Origin: Aptenodytes patagonicus
Lineage: Eukaryota > Chordata > Aves > Sphenisciformes > Spheniscidae
Length of the DNA: 64,000 nt
Assembly: GCF_965638725.1 (NCBI RefSeq)
Contig: NC_134951.1
Span: 7,029,618-7,093,617, forward strand
Direction of reading: 5' to 3'
Shown: piece after piece, positions 26,824 to 40,191 of the stretch
Numbering within the stretch: position 1 is the stretch's first letter
How the letters are laid out: each line of letters starts with the position of its first letter
Translations under genes and position numbers: made by a program
Notes under the pieces: generated by a model
What the model saw: the letters and a program-made list of their open reading frames with translations, nothing else
Told to the model about the DNA's origin: nothing
Databases searched by the model: none

Positions 26824-26850
26824 GATATATATATATATATCATATATATC
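26824..26850. repeat. (AT)n microsatellite at a CR1 edge
   Basis: Alternating AT of about 27 bases with one C interruption, touching the 5' end of the CR1 copy that starts at about 26853. A short ATATATA stretch also follows the 3' end of that CR1 (27343-27352), so the element may have inserted into the repeat. Confidence 0.8.
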
Positions 26851-26852
26851 AG

Positions 26853-27343
26853 CATAAGAAAGACACGGACCTGTTGGAGCGGGTCCAGAGGAGGGCCACG
26901 AAAATGATCAGGGGGATGGAACACCTCTCCTGTGAAGAAAGGCTGAGAGAGTTGGGGTTGTTCAGCCTGGAGAAGAGAAGGCTTTGGGGAGACCTTCTTG
27001 CAGCCCATCAGTACTTAAAGGGGGCTTATAAAAAAGATGGTGGCAAACTTTTTAGCAGGGCCTGTTGCGACAGGACAAGGGGGAATGGCTTTAAACTAAA
27101 GGGGGGTAGATTGAGACTAGATCTAAGGAAGACATTTTTTACGCTGAGGGTGGTGAAACACTGGCACAGGTTGCCCCGAGAGGTGGTGGATGCCCCATCC
27201 CTGGAAACATTCCAGGTCAGGTTGGACGGGGCTCTGAGCAACCTGATCTAGTTGCAGATGTCCCTGCCCACGGCAGGGGGGTTGGACTAGATGACCTTTA
27301 GAGGTCCCTTCCAACCCAAACTATTCTATGTTTCTATTCTATG
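26853..27343 (+). mobile_element. CR1 LINE, 5'-truncated, plus orientation
   Basis: A 5'-truncated CR1 copy. Its intact frame reads from '[20 protein letters not shown]' through '[13 protein letters not shown]' and '[20 protein letters not shown]' to a stop at about 27251, followed by the 3' UTR and an ATTCTATG-like tail. It shares the 'cccttccaaccc' 3' UTR type and much of its coding sequence with the copy at 6.9 kb. The C-terminal frame is unbroken here, so it is the better-preserved of the two, but far too short to be active. Confidence 0.95.
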
Positions 27344-30300
27344 ATATATATAAAAAACAATCTGCGTGGTTTTTACAAAGGTGTTCTTTTTTATGTCACC
27401 TTGTAACTATGCACTATGTAACTAGAAACTATTTATTGCTGATTATTTACAAATCCACGTGCTCACCAAAGAAAGGGAAGAAAGACTAGTGCCTCTTCAA
27501 AATAGGCCACATGGTGTATAACAAATTTTTGATACTGGACCTTTGTCCAGTATATTTGTTTAGTACCTTTTCACAGAAATATGACCTTGTAGTAACTTTA
27601 GGCTTTGAGAAATTGATGGTGGAGTTAGACTGCTCAGACATAGACCTCCAGGGCCATGTTAGATGCCCTAGGGTATCCCGCCCAGCCTCCAGCAGCTGGT
27701 TTTCACAGGATCAGATCTCTTACATGTTACAGCAGCTGAATCACTTCCCCAGCTGAGAAAGCTGCTCTTTCTCAGATGGTACTTGGTCAGATTTATCAGG
27801 TGGTCAGAGTTCACAATTAGTTGATCTACAACTTAATGACTGACCTCCAAGAAATTTAGACTGGACGAATTCCTTAAGACAAGTCTATATTGGGTCCCGG
27901 GGTGTTTAATTCAGATAGATTGTCTCTGAGGTTTGTGAACTGCCATTTCTAGCCAAAGTATGAATTACTCCTCCTCCATATTCAGCTTCTATTCCACCAT
28001 GGAAACAAAAGAGAAAAGCAAGCAGCTCAGACCAATGTTCAAGAAATTTTCTGTCTGACAGACCATCATTAAAACAGACTTCACAAATTTTATACAGCTG
28101 AATTCCCAAATCCAAACAGTCTTCAAACTGCATGTACAGAGTATGCATCAAAGTATCTTGAGTAATATCCTGTCTGCACTGAATCAGTGCAATACTCTTA
28201 TTAATCTCAGCATGGCTTACATTCTCGGTCTGAGCATGCTACTATTCAGAAATATCCCTGAAATCTCACCAAGACCCACTGAGCATACAGCATATTAACT
28301 GTGATCCACATTGAATCACTTGATTAAAAATACTTGCCCTATAACCTTTTATAATATTTATCTGAAATGACAATTTTAATTTTCTTTAGTCCCCAAAATG
28401 ACACAGACTGAAACATTAGATAATGAAATTAAAAGATAACAATTAGTGCCTTACAGTTTCATACATCTAATTTTATCTACGATTTCTCTATATGATAACA
28501 TTTTGAATTAGTTAACCTCTCTATCTTCATAAAGCAAAAGATGGCATTTTAGTGTTGCCCATTGAACTTCCTCTTACTTAAAAACTATGATTCTTCTCTA
28601 AAGGTTCATCAGCTTTTAAAAAAAATTCCTGCTTTCTATTCGTCCTTTTCCCAAAGCACTGAACTATTTAAGTAGAAACATAATTTTATTAATTTAAAAT
28701 GATTGAGAAAAATGTGAATGAAAGTTTTTATATCCTAAAATGTTAGGCATGTGTTTTATACTTTTTATGCATAAGCATCAGAGCATTCAGCAAGCTGCAG
28801 CACTGAGCTCCGGGATAATTTTTTTTTTTTTAAACAACTGGGATATGAGTGCAGTCTTCATTCTTAACGGGCCTTCTTGATGGCCTGTGAAAAAGCCCAT
28901 AATATGTACAAGAAAGGTTACCTTCCATGCCTGAATCACAGCCCGATATAAAAAAAAAAAAGCTAAAAAAAAGGACTCTTAGGTCAACAAGTCTACTCTA
29001 TGAAACTCAGGATTACTGAATTATTTTCTCCAGTACTTATCTGGAAAGGTTCTAGCTAATAGACATTAAAATTAGGAAAAATTTCTAGGGACATGAAGAA
29101 ATAAAACTTTATAAGTTTAAATTATTTCTCCTGGTATTCCTATTTAATGAGGACTTGCCAGTATTATTTAGACACCTCAATGACCAGTCACATGCCATTT
29201 CTGGCTAACAGAGACCCTCTTGTAATGAGGAGCCACCAAAGCATCAGTGTTACGGGTAAGGACGCACATATTTATAGAGCAAGTATAAATGATCCATTCT
29301 GTGGGGCAAGTATAACACACTTCTGCTGGCCAGTTCTTTAATCAAATACGTTTTAAAATAAATAAAAAACTCAGTACAAATACATGTGAGCAGAGGTCAG
29401 AAGAGAGATTAAATACCTATATATTCAGATGCAAAGCTTCCACTCCTTCCATTTGCTTCTCAACCAGTCCTCAAGCTACAGGCATATAGTGTTGAGCTTC
29501 AGATGCCAAGATTTCCCAAAGAGCAGTAACATAGACAAGTGAACAACCCCATCTAAATGTCAATTAAGGATCCAGAGAGAAGCCCTTCGAAGCTGTTGAA
29601 CTTAAGATTCAGGACCGGTACCTGTGAGCACTCTTAACGCCAATGAGACAGTGGGAATTATGCCCTGCTGGTGTGCTGCAGGCAGACTAGGGAACATTAC
29701 CATGATGTTAGAAAAACATTATTGCTGCTGAAAGGAAAACAGGTGTCAGGATAAGTGAAAAACTGTCAAAGGCACAAAGAAATTAATGAAGCTTTTTCTG
29801 ACTGACTCTAACGTTTATATCAGGACATTTCACCTCAAATAGAATGATGTGTTTACTTAAACAATTGTAGGTATCTTAAATCAGGAGGTTATTAAAAGAA
29901 TCTTTTTTGCTGCTTGTTTAGTCTAGCTATAAAAGTAGAAGCAACCTGAGACAGGATGCAGCTGTGAAAAAAAAGGCACCTTTGTGGAAAGAAGGTATGT
30001 GCAGAAGGGGATTACTATGATGACTGGAAGAAGTGGAGACAAAAAGGATTGGCTGGTTTAGCCCAAAAACATACGAGGATGTCTAAGCCTAAACCGATTT
30101 TAAAAAGCGCTAAATGAAAGAATGAATGCTAATGGACATGAATAAATGTCATTTGGAAATTAGACTAAGGTGTCAAACCATCAGAGCAGTGACGTTTTGA
30201 AACAGATTTCCAAAATGAATAATAATGGCCACTTAGTTTTTACATCGACCTTGATCAGTTTATGAATTATGTATTATATGATGAGGCTGGCTGTGACAGA

Positions 30301-31596
30301 AAAGGACTCCATTTCATGTTCCAAAAGGTCATCTCCAGTCCCATGAATTTTTTTTCAGATTACCAGGAACCAAAAAAAAAATCATCTTGGTGAGTGTGCT
30401 AAAATTTTTACCTTTCTGTGCCACATTTTTTTATACATATATAAGTAGGAAAATAATGTTTTTCTCTTGGAAGATGTGTTCTTGAGTTTTACTTCATTAA
30501 CACTTGTAGTCTGCTTTGAGGTGACTGCACGGAGGCTGCAACAGAAACTCAATTAACTCACAAATCAAAATCCTGGTTTCAAACACTGCTTGCCTGTACT
30601 GAAATCAGACCTGTGCACTAACCAATTCACTTCTCCTCTATTCCTAATTGTATCATTATAACTTCATGAAGGTCACTGACGTCTTACAACATTATCAGAG
30701 ATGTACCAACAGTAAAAAGTCAACCATAATTGTATCATTAATTGATATGAAAAGGGTCATCTAGAGGTCTAAATATAAAAATCAGACCTGCAGACAACAA
30801 ATGAATGACTTATTTTAGAGTGACATGCTGCCTCCTACTTTTTTTTTTTGCCACAGAAGGTAGTTTACTGCAGGTTCATAACATTTGCCATTAAGCAGTT
30901 GTAAGTATTTAAAAAATTGCCACTGATACAGAAAAATATTCAGGTGTTTCTTTTCAGCCACAATCACAGCATATAAGAGAACACTGAAAATATTTCTAAT
31001 GGACCAGGAAATACAGTTGCAGAACAGTGGAAAATTTCCCTCCAATACAGGGTCTTATGACCCAAAGAAACAAAGCAGATTTTCTTTTCACAATTAAAAT
31101 CTTAAGCTGTGTTTGAACTGGTACCTAGGAATTCAAACCTAGTAAATTCAGATGGCTTTTCTCTTCTACTATGGTGTCTAAAATAAAAAGCAACTACAAA
31201 ACAAATATAGTTGAAAGAAACATATATGGGGGTTGCTGTTAAGAAAAGGATAAAGGTTGACTTAAGTTAAAGAAAGTGCTGGTTCTCAGTCTTGGAAAGA
31301 TGCTAAAATGTATCAGATGATTTTATCTGATTAAGTTAGACTGTCCAGTGAACAGCTGAACTGTCCAACATTGCAGTGTTTGTTCACTGTTGCACTTCAG
31401 CTGTTGCTGAGTGCGGACACTGGAAAAAAAAAAAAAAAGAAAAATTAAATAGCCTGAAAAAAAGAAGAAAAAAATTCAGTCAGGAGTTTGTTTCCAGATA
31501 CCCATTATCAGAATTAGCTTCTAGTCTAATCTAGTAATCCAGGCTTTGTATTTAAACTGTCACTGGTGGCATTCAGTTTATTTAACTTCAGGTGAC

Positions 31597-31621
31597 CATG
31601 CCATTGTATGCCATTGTATGC
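31597..31621. repeat. Short tandem repeat ATGCCATTGT x2
   Basis: Two adjacent copies of a 10-base unit (ATGCCATTGT) plus a partial third. It is a small tandem duplication in intron sequence. Confidence 0.7.
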
Positions 31622-33639
31622 AGTGAAAGTTTATGGCTTGATTCAGTTGCTTAAACCTAGATATCCAGCAGCATTTGGGAGGCCCTAGGATAGCTGAGGA
31701 AATCTGTAAACATATATGAGAAAGGATCTATGGGAGACCCGTGGCCTTCTGCAGAGGCAGCTGGAGGCCAGGAGGGAAGCCTTAAGGCATCTATAGCAGC
31801 ACTGATGCCTATGGTTGGAAAACTGAATTAGGCCCCTACTCGATACAACTAACAGAGTCTACAGAACTAACCTCACCCTACAGCTGATGCCTACACTTGG
31901 CCACATGAATTAACATCCCACTGCACTATTTCAGATAGCTTTTTGCTGCAAAAGGAGCCTAGATATCCTGCAGAGACATGGTTAATAACTTGGCTTACAG
32001 ACACACCATAAGTCGGGTGAGCCAAATCCAACCCTTGATATTTAAAGAAAACAAAAAGCAGAGCAGAAAAGCAGCTTTCCTCTTGCAGATTCCAAAATAA
32101 TTTACATATATCATTACCAGTTCCTTTGCAGAGACTATCTATTACTTTGTGTTTGTAAAACATCAGCCTCAGTAGAGCTGCTCTTTTGGTACTTCTGCAA
32201 TAAACAATTAAAAATAATACAAATCCCTCTATATTGGACAGAAAACATTTAACAGCTGACAGTACTGCTACACAGGTAAGTTGTCAGGGGCAGCAAAAAA
32301 GTAATCAATCCACAAACCTGAACATTTTCCTCTCCTAAAATGTAACAAAAGGAACTGAGATGTTTCAAAAGAAAAAAACAGACCAGGCTGGGATAACAGT
32401 TTTATTTTCAGAACATCAAAGAGGGAGTCACAAAAAGAAAATTGTAAGAAAAAGAAACAAGTATATAAATCCCATTTTAATTTTCTTTCAGTATGACCTA
32501 CATATTTACATTGTATTTGCTATTGCTGCAATCACTGTGCAGTAACAATTTCCTAGACAATACGGGTCCGTATTTTGAGGCTGTTGCTACGCTACTGTGC
32601 TATACCCAGCCACGGTCGCTGCTAGAGCCAAAAGCTGAAGGTGGCACAGGAGTGTCAGCTGAAAATTGATTCATGGACCTTTCCGGAGGCAGAAAAGGTG
32701 CATGAGCAAGGCACAGACTCAGCAGAGGTCAGAAGCAAGACCTTTTATCCTTTGTGTTCAAAAGATTAAGCAAACTGCTATGCCTTGCTGCTAAAGCACA
32801 CGTTCTGTTCATGACTGATAGTCAGGGAACTGGATGTTATCTGTAACAGAACTGCCATTCGCTAATCTTTTCAAACAAGCACACAGAGTAATTCAGATAA
32901 GCATAAATCAAGCTATGAAGAGACCCACAACACAGTTTTCCTCCTCAGAAATAAGGGTTACATAGCTACTAGGTTTATATGTTAAGACTTAACAGATTAC
33001 CCATCTCCCATCCATGATAGGGTGTAGGAGGTAGCCATAAAGCCATGCTGTGTCTGCACAGTATGGTGCGCAGATATTACAGGTGTATCTCTATTTTCTG
33101 AGTTAGTAGAGCAAAAGCACTGGTGATAGTACGCTCCACATCAGATTTATATCAGAGCAATTCTCTGACTTCAAAACCGCACTGTTGTCAGTGACAGGTG
33201 ATCAGAGTCTGATCACATCACTCAGATAAACCTAGTGCTCTTGAAGTCAAATGGCAGGTGCAAACTATGCAATAGTACTGCATTACAGCTGCTTGCAAAC
33301 AGGCGAGTAGTAAGTGACTGAGACCGTTACAGAAGCATTTATTGGGAAAGCAGCAGGGCTAGAAGATGAAGGATTTTAAAGATGTTAAAGGACACACAAT
33401 ACGCTAAAACACGGCAGATAAAGTGTCCCGACTAGAGGGTTGGACAGATGATGAATTAAAGAGGCACTTGCTGTAGAAATTTCTATTGGCACTGCTAAAT
33501 ACACTACTTGTACCTGAAAACCGGAGCTTAAGAAATAGATCAATTAACTGGAGAAAGACTGCAAAAGGTCAAAAAAACCCTACAACAAACAAGCAAAAAA
33601 ACCCACAACACACCAAACCACTCAAAGTTTAGAAATGAT

Positions 33640-33965
33640 GACTCAAGCTTGAAGGCAGGCTGAAGGAATTGGATTTGTGTAGCCTAGGAAAGCAAAGACT
33701 GAAGGAAATTTGGTATCTGTCTTCTAATACAGAAAGAACCTATCTATTAAAAAGAAAAATAGCATAATTCAGAGCAACAGAATTTTAATAAAGGAAAATA
33801 TTTGTCTCAGAAAAATACTTAAGCATTGACAGAGTCTAATTGGCGTAAGTGCTGAATCTGCATCACTGAATGTTTTCAAAGAAACATGTGTTAGGGATAG
33901 TCTAGATAAGACTGAGAGCAGGAGGACACATCTTATCACTTGATATTCCAGACTTGTATTTCTAA
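33640..33965 (+). mobile_element. Ancient CR1 LINE fragment
   Basis: The translated stretch around 33660-33710 reads like LKELDLCSLGKQRLKE, the decayed equivalent of the CR1 motif [16 protein letters not shown]. Further on, 'tctgcatcactgaatgttttcaaa' corresponds to the LPSLEVFK motif near the CR1 C terminus. The order and spacing match CR1, but the copy carries stops and indels, so it is much older than the other CR1 elements. Confidence 0.7.
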
Positions 33966-36900
33966 ACTGTACTTGTAAACTATCTTAAGTAAGACTATTT
34001 GCAGTGAAAAACATCCATTAATTTCATTAAAATTATCAAAAAAGGTATCACATTATGATATTGGCTCCCTATTAGTCATTTCTTGCCGTGCACATGTTAA
34101 CTTCAGCATGTTGCATCTTGGTCTGTAAATCTGCCATGACTGGAAAACTCTGAAAATAGTTCTTGGATGTTTTCCTTGCTCAAGTTGCTCAGTTAACACT
34201 ATTTAAAAGGTGGATTATGAATCATTTAACCTTTTTCTAAGCTTATGAATAAGACCAAAATAATATTTTCTTACTTCCATTAGATATATTATAAAAAATA
34301 TTTTTAAAAGCTAAAATGTCATAAAAAGCCAAATTACTATAGTTTTATGTACATATAGAGAGTTACACCTGCCACCTGGCTTCAGCCAGAACTCCTTTTA
34401 CCACCTGCAAACCTCGGTGGAGAAGATATGGTTTAACACCAGCCTTACGTGCTGTATTGGAGTCAATTAAAAGACTACCCGGCTTGCATTGCTAAAAGGT
34501 ATTTGGACACCCAATTACGCTTGCAAATATCTACCACCCCAAAATTGCAAGTACAGTTGTTTTACTCTGTAGACTATGAGTGTAGTAAGAAATAAGTGGT
34601 TGCAAATTTGAAAAACTGATGTTCTTATTAATGTCAATATCCACCCCTTTATTCAAAATCCCCTGCAGGACTTCCTACTGAAAGCTACAAATGTTCATCT
34701 ATGCTGGGTACTCTTTTACTTTTCATCTGCTTCTACAAAATGCTTAGTTCTGCTCAGCAAAGCACCAGCATAACCACTAACTTAAGACTGGGCATCCGCG
34801 TGGTTACATTACGATTTGGTTCTGCTCTTTTCAAATAATACATGCTAAAAATTAGCTATGTCCTGTAACTTCATGTTCTAAACCATTAATACATATTCTT
34901 AAACAAAACTTTCTCAACAGATACCAACATGCTCCATAAACCACAGAAAAGCCAACTCAGTGGGAAGGAGCATGACTTTTGCAATGATACAAGCAATTAA
35001 TCTGACTGTCCCTGTTAAGAACATGGTCTGTCATTCATAAGAGTTCAGCTCAACTTCGTGAGTCAGTAGGGAGCTAGCACAGGGTTGTGCCATCAAGTTA
35101 TAGCCCTCAGACCTTCCTGACTTGGAAACAAGGGAGTGGGAACTTGGAAACATGTTCACGATGCTAAACCACTGTATTAAATTTGTATTGTTTGCATAAC
35201 ACAAGGTGTTTATTGCTCAGGGTAAAGAATTATCTTCCTTCTATTGGGAACTGTTCTCCTATAGCACAAATGTGTACAGAGAGGGTATAACCTGTAGCCA
35301 GTCTCAGGTCGTCAATAAACCAGAAGGGCAATAATTTTCTTCTGAAAAGAAAATAGAGGGACTATTCCTTAAATAACAACTCAAGCTTCAGGAAAACAAA
35401 AAGTTAAAATTTTCAAAGAAGCTCAACCTTCAGGACAAACACGCTGCTAAACAGGGAAATACAGCATACAAGTGAAAAGGTTGGACCTCTGAGCAGCAGC
35501 TACAATTAGGTCAAGCTGACCTATGCACCCAGTAACGTAGCCTGTATGTCAGCCATATTTCTCTTCAAATGTCAAAGGCTTTTGTTTGAAGAAACTACAA
35601 TGTTATTGAAAGGGCATTAAGGTGACCATGACAAGCCTGGACATGCTGGATTCACACAAACATCACCATGTTGGTACGTGCTATATTCTGCTATTAAAGG
35701 TACAGGGAATTCCTTGATACAAGCCAAAATTTTTTACCTTATGGCACATCCTGAAATAGTCCACTGACGAGGACGTAGTTACCAAGTGCTAAGATTCAGT
35801 GGAAAATGAGTGAATGCGATTTCTTGGTGTCTAATACCACAGAACAGACTACAGAAAAGATTATCCAGTCTGACTGAAACTATGGTCCTAATGCAACAGC
35901 ACTTCCAATATTCTGATGAAGTTAAATTTCTATTCTAGGCAGTGCACTGCAACTAAGCCAGCTAGACTGTAAGTTAGGTACCATTTAATCTTCCCACTTT
36001 CTCTGGTTTTCAGTCAGCAGCAACCTCTGCCTGACACTCGTGTTTCCAGCCACTCAGAGATTTGTTAGTGCTACAAACAAAGCAGGGAGTAAATAGTGGC
36101 AGAATTGTCATTACCACTATTGTCCCACAGCAAAAGGTCCTGCTGTCACTGTTAATGTTTGCAGAAAAGAGCAAATCCAGAAGATAAACCCAATTTTGGA
36201 GCAACACTGGCCTCAGGTGGACTAGAGACCATACCAGAAAGGAGCCATCTATGAATAATGGCCATTGACACAACTGAGAGATTTGGTTCCTACGTGCAAG
36301 AAGTGATAGCCCTCAGGTATTTCACAATTCTTGCTAGGTATTACTCTATGACCTTCCATTTTATAGGCTGACTTTTGCTATCTAGATAATTAAAGAGAGA
36401 GAAGCTGGCTCTGCACTCCATGGAGTTAGTGCTTTATTACCTCAACACCAGAAAGAAAGAAAAGCAAAAATCCAAAAATGAAATGTCATCAGTTTCTCAA
36501 GGAATAAAATGGAGTTCAGTTCAGCCACCCACGCAGAAACATCCAGTGCCCTGTCCATTGGGCCTCCAGCTCCTGCTGGAGGAGGATCACAGTATGGATC
36601 ACATGAAAGCCGCACGTCTCATCTTCCAGCCAGGTAGGGATGTCTTGGGGCTCAAGGACATCTCAAATGGTCCCAGGCACTTATGTTTAGGCAAGAGAAT
36701 CGAGTCCAAAGTTTGTGCTTCTCTAGACTAGCTGATAAGCCCCCTTGATGGGATACTCAGCTATGCTGCACAACAAAATCAAGGAAAAGGACTTCCTCAG
36801 TCCTTCTCCATGATAGTTCTTTTCAAAATGCCCCTCTTCTCACTTTTCAGAAATTCAAGTTAACCCTATCATCCCTGCTTGAATGGGAGCACCCGCACGC

Positions 36901-38870
36901 ATTTTCTTCTTTGATGTATAGAAAGAGAGGACACCACTATCTTGAAACAAGACCAAGGTGAAAGAATAAGGAATAAAGAGAGATTATTTTGAAGTCAAAA
37001 TACAACATTCACGTTGCTAACACCATGAAGTTACTAACAGACAAAATATACTCAATTGCTGCAACTTTTGGTACATGTATGCAGGACTACAAGCAGAGAT
37101 ACGAACTAGAAACAGCACCATAGATATCACTTTGCCTATATAATTAATGTATTTTTAGCAACGACCATGATCCAGTCACAGAAATAGGGCAGCTGCCGCT
37201 TCAAAGACTCATACAGTGTAAGTACTATGAAGATAAAGAAAAGGCCAAGTGCCCTCACACATGGCTCTTGTAGCCCACTTCTACAGAAATCAGTAGCAAA
37301 ACCCCTTTGTGGCAGTACGCATGGACCCAGAACGATTCACGACGCAGCAACTAGTAGATAACTCCCTCTCCTGAAGGATACACACCTTTTTAGAAGAGTA
37401 GCTGCAGTTATACTGAAATTCAAGATAAATGGCTGATGGTTTATGGTTTGTCTTATGCAGAATAAGACTAAGTAACCTGATAGCCATTTCTGGTTTGTTT
37501 GTTTTTTTAATTTCTCAACAATTTAAATTATCTATCTTTATGCAAAAATTAGAAAAGCAATCACAAAGGATTGTCACATAGAGAAGAGAGACATGAAGCG
37601 GGAATAACATCAAGTTTTCGTCTACAGGAAGACATGACACAAAGGAAGAATATTTAAACCCTAACTTTCTTAATGTATTCGAAAGAATCTCAAAATTCTG
37701 TTGACACTTTAGGGAAGCGATCTCCTTTATCCCACAAGTAAATGTAGGATAACTTTTTCACTAATTCAGTTTTCCAAGAAATCCAACATTTATAACAGAA
37801 ACCAAATGAAGTATTAGGAGAGTCCACCAAGCCATTTGATCTCCCCTAGCTCATACAAGATAATCAGCATCTCACACCAATGCAAAGGTTATAGCGTGCT
37901 CTTGCTTAAATAAACTAAATTAATGAAATACAGACATTGCTGAAAACGTTTCTCACTATGTGTGGTAACAAAATCTCTTATCCTGTTTTCAAAGCACCTG
38001 CGGAACTGAGGAACAGATTCTGACAATCTTATTTATGTTGAAAAGTGACAAACTTTACAACACTTCTGATGAAATAATAGAGATTTACGCTCACAGTGTA
38101 TGGTCCTATTCAAGGAAAACAAGAACTTGAAAATTTCTCTCTTATGTAGTTAAAAAGGAGGAACTGTCTGTGTTACGGCCTAATAAATACAGAGAAAGGT
38201 TGAATACAAGAGTTTTATGAAGGGAAATATAGTGCTTATTTAAGAACTCAGGTGTTTATGGTTTAGAAATTTAAGTAATACTTTACAAGGTTAGAGAAAG
38301 TGTGAAAGTCCCTTCAGTAATTTAAACCTAACTTGAAATTAATGAAAAATACATGTTAAAATTCTCACAGAAATACATTATCTAAATATTGAAAGAAATA
38401 AAAGAAAGATCTCTTTCAGGGAAGAGTATTTGTGGAAATTTTATTGCCATTATTTAAACTATATAGTTTTCTCTGTAGCATTAATAACTATCAGTTTTGA
38501 GCTATTAGCTACTAGATAGATAGTGAAACACAGGGATAGCTGAACTAGCTTAACTAAACCAGTTCAAGTAGTAATAGTCCAGCTGTAACAGCAGGGAGAT
38601 ACCACAGAATAAATGAATTGCAGCAACAACCAGAATACTTTCACCATACTCATGCTTCCACTTGAAATGAAGGAATTCCAGGCATCTCCACACAACACAA
38701 ATCATCTCTTTCTATGCCTTAAGATGTAAGTGAACGGCTTGCCCCCCTGCAGCACACAGGCAGCAGAGCTGGGAATAAAGCAGCAGGTAGCTGTATTTTC
38801 CTGATTTGGAGGACACATAGATTGATTTGGGGTTTAAAACTACTGTATTCTTAGAAGAATAAGCTCTTAC

Positions 38871-39359
38871 CTTTACAAACATGAAAATCTCATGATCTTC
38901 CTGAAAGTTGTCAATTTCTCCAAAGTTATTGTTAAGGGGGAACTTGAGGGAAGTTGAAGAGTTGGAAGAAGTGCTCTGGCTCCGACGCAACTGGAAATCC
39001 GGAAGAAAATGCATGTTGCTCTCAAACATCATGCCCTCTACGTGTTTATCTTCCAAAGTTGGGCTCATCAGATCCATCTCCTGGTATGGGTGGTCTTCTT
39101 CAGCACCATGGTGAGATGAAGAAGAACCATCCTCCCCATCAGCCCCATGCTGAGAGGCCACAGAATTACTACAGCTACCTTCTGAGCCCTCTTGACTACT
39201 ATCCATGTTCTCTGGGATAGTAGTGATTGAAGGAGATGCTGGATCTTCATGGACATGATCATAAAGATTATCCCCTTTGTCCTCCTCAGAGTCTGGAATC
39301 CCATAGATATTGGTGTTGTTAACATTTTGATAAACATTGGTAAAGACCTGATCTGCCAT
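38871..39359 (-). CDS. CLIC5: CLIC5 long isoform (p64/CLIC5B type), first coding exon
   Basis: The ATG at 39359 (G at -3, G at +4) opens 163 codons ending in …HEIFMFVK, followed at once by the donor GTAAGAGC (38870-38863). The start MADQVFTNVYQNV…IYGIPD…LYDHVHED follows the pattern of the mammalian long-form N terminus (Tyr-x-x-x at about 10, 19 and 33, PD, then YD.VHE). It is followed by an acidic, Ser-rich, disordered-looking region (residues 45-95, with GSEGSCSN and SSSSHHGAEED) and a second Ser/Asn-rich stretch (about 127-145). Three Tyr motifs (Y10-QNV, Y19-GIP, Y33-DHV) look like SH2-ligand sites; the Y33 region corresponds to the segment of bovine p64 linked to Fyn binding. The last residues match the short-form exon, so both splice to common exon 2. 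Read-through past the donor runs 52 more codons and is intron. The gene call rests on this N-terminal pattern, the shared junction and the neighbour ENPP4. Confidence 0.88.
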
Positions 39360-40009
39360 GACTGCTGGCTGGTGAGTTTTGCCTGCCTTCTGGTACCTTA
39401 AAAGACTAGAATTAAAGTGAGATGTTGACAGACAAATGCTCTTTAGGAGGAAGCAGAGTCTGTGGTATGCTTTCTGAATGCTCTGCTACACACGGCAGAT
39501 CTCCAACAATCATTTACTGAGAGCTTTAAATCAACAACTACACTTCCACTGAAGTAAAAGATAGGGCTGTCTCACTTTTAACCCCTTTGTCGATCTGACT
39601 GCTGGTAACTATATCTTGGGAGCTGTAATCACTTTCTGTTCTTCCACATATAGCCTGGCCAAGTATAGTGAAAAACAGCTTAAGGACCTATCAGTACTAG
39701 AAAGCTTCTAAAGTACTAGAAAGATAGGTATTCTTTCACAGGAAGCCAGAAAGTTTTACTGGAAATCTTATGTACATTTTGTGTAAAGAGGTAGAAATGC
39801 AGACTTTACCCATTTACTGATATTTTCAACACACAAAAGCCTAGCTTCAAGGAAAAGCAAGGCAAAACTGCCTCAACAATACAAGCAATCTGCAACATTT
39901 CACTGGTTACTTACACCACCATCAACAAATGATGATAATTTATAAAAAAACTACAAATAAAAAAAAATTATATAGTGATATATCCATGAGAAAAAGGCAT
40001 CAGACTTGA
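39360..40009 (-). other. CLIC5: Upstream of CLIC5 long-form ATG: 5' UTR or intron boundary
   Basis: Reading on the minus strand, TTTTAAGGTACCAGAAGGCAG lies about 40 bases before the ATG. This could be either a TATA-like element or a weak 3' splice site (…AAGGCAG followed by GCAAAACTCACC). So the exon may begin with its own promoter or be preceded by a non-coding exon further right. Sequence alone does not decide. No CpG enrichment is present here. Confidence 0.4.
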
Positions 40010-40180
40010 ACTCTTTCCAGTTTTACCACTGGTTCACTTTAGGACCTTGAACCAGTCACTTCACATCCAGCAACTTCATCCTCTCGTCTATAAACTAGGG
40101 CCAGAACTGTAAGAAGTCTTGTGAGCTGCCTTGGAATCTAGGAAAAGAAAGCACTGAATAAGCATTAACTATTATTATGT
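40010..40180 (+). mobile_element. MIR-like SINE
   Basis: The plus-strand order matches the MIR consensus over most of its length: 'taccactggttcactttaggaccttgaaccagtcactt' (tgtgaccttgggcaagtcactt), then 'cttcatcctctcgtctataaactaggg' (tttcctcatctgtaaaatgggg), then 'ttgtgagctg', and finally 'agcactgaataagcattaactattatta' (agcgctcaataaatgttagctattatta). Diverged but long. The CR1 copy begins about a dozen bases further on. Confidence 0.7.
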
Positions 40181-40191
40181 ATACTTAATAT

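Larger units (their letters stand above)
18061..38870 (-). other. CLIC5: CLIC5 intron between the two alternative first exons
   Basis: About 21 kb separating the long-form exon (38871-39359) from the short-form exon. It should be intronic in the long transcript and upstream of the short one. I found no coding exon in it. It holds an ATTA-rich block (19.56-19.87 kb), simple repeats, one young CR1 (26.85-27.34 kb) and one ancient CR1 (33.64-33.97 kb). The remaining stretches (18.1-19.5, 20-23.2, 23.3-26.2, 27.4-33.6 and 34-38.8 kb) show nothing I can name. The longest frames inside it (for example 156 codons at 22035-22505) look like chance. Confidence 0.75.
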
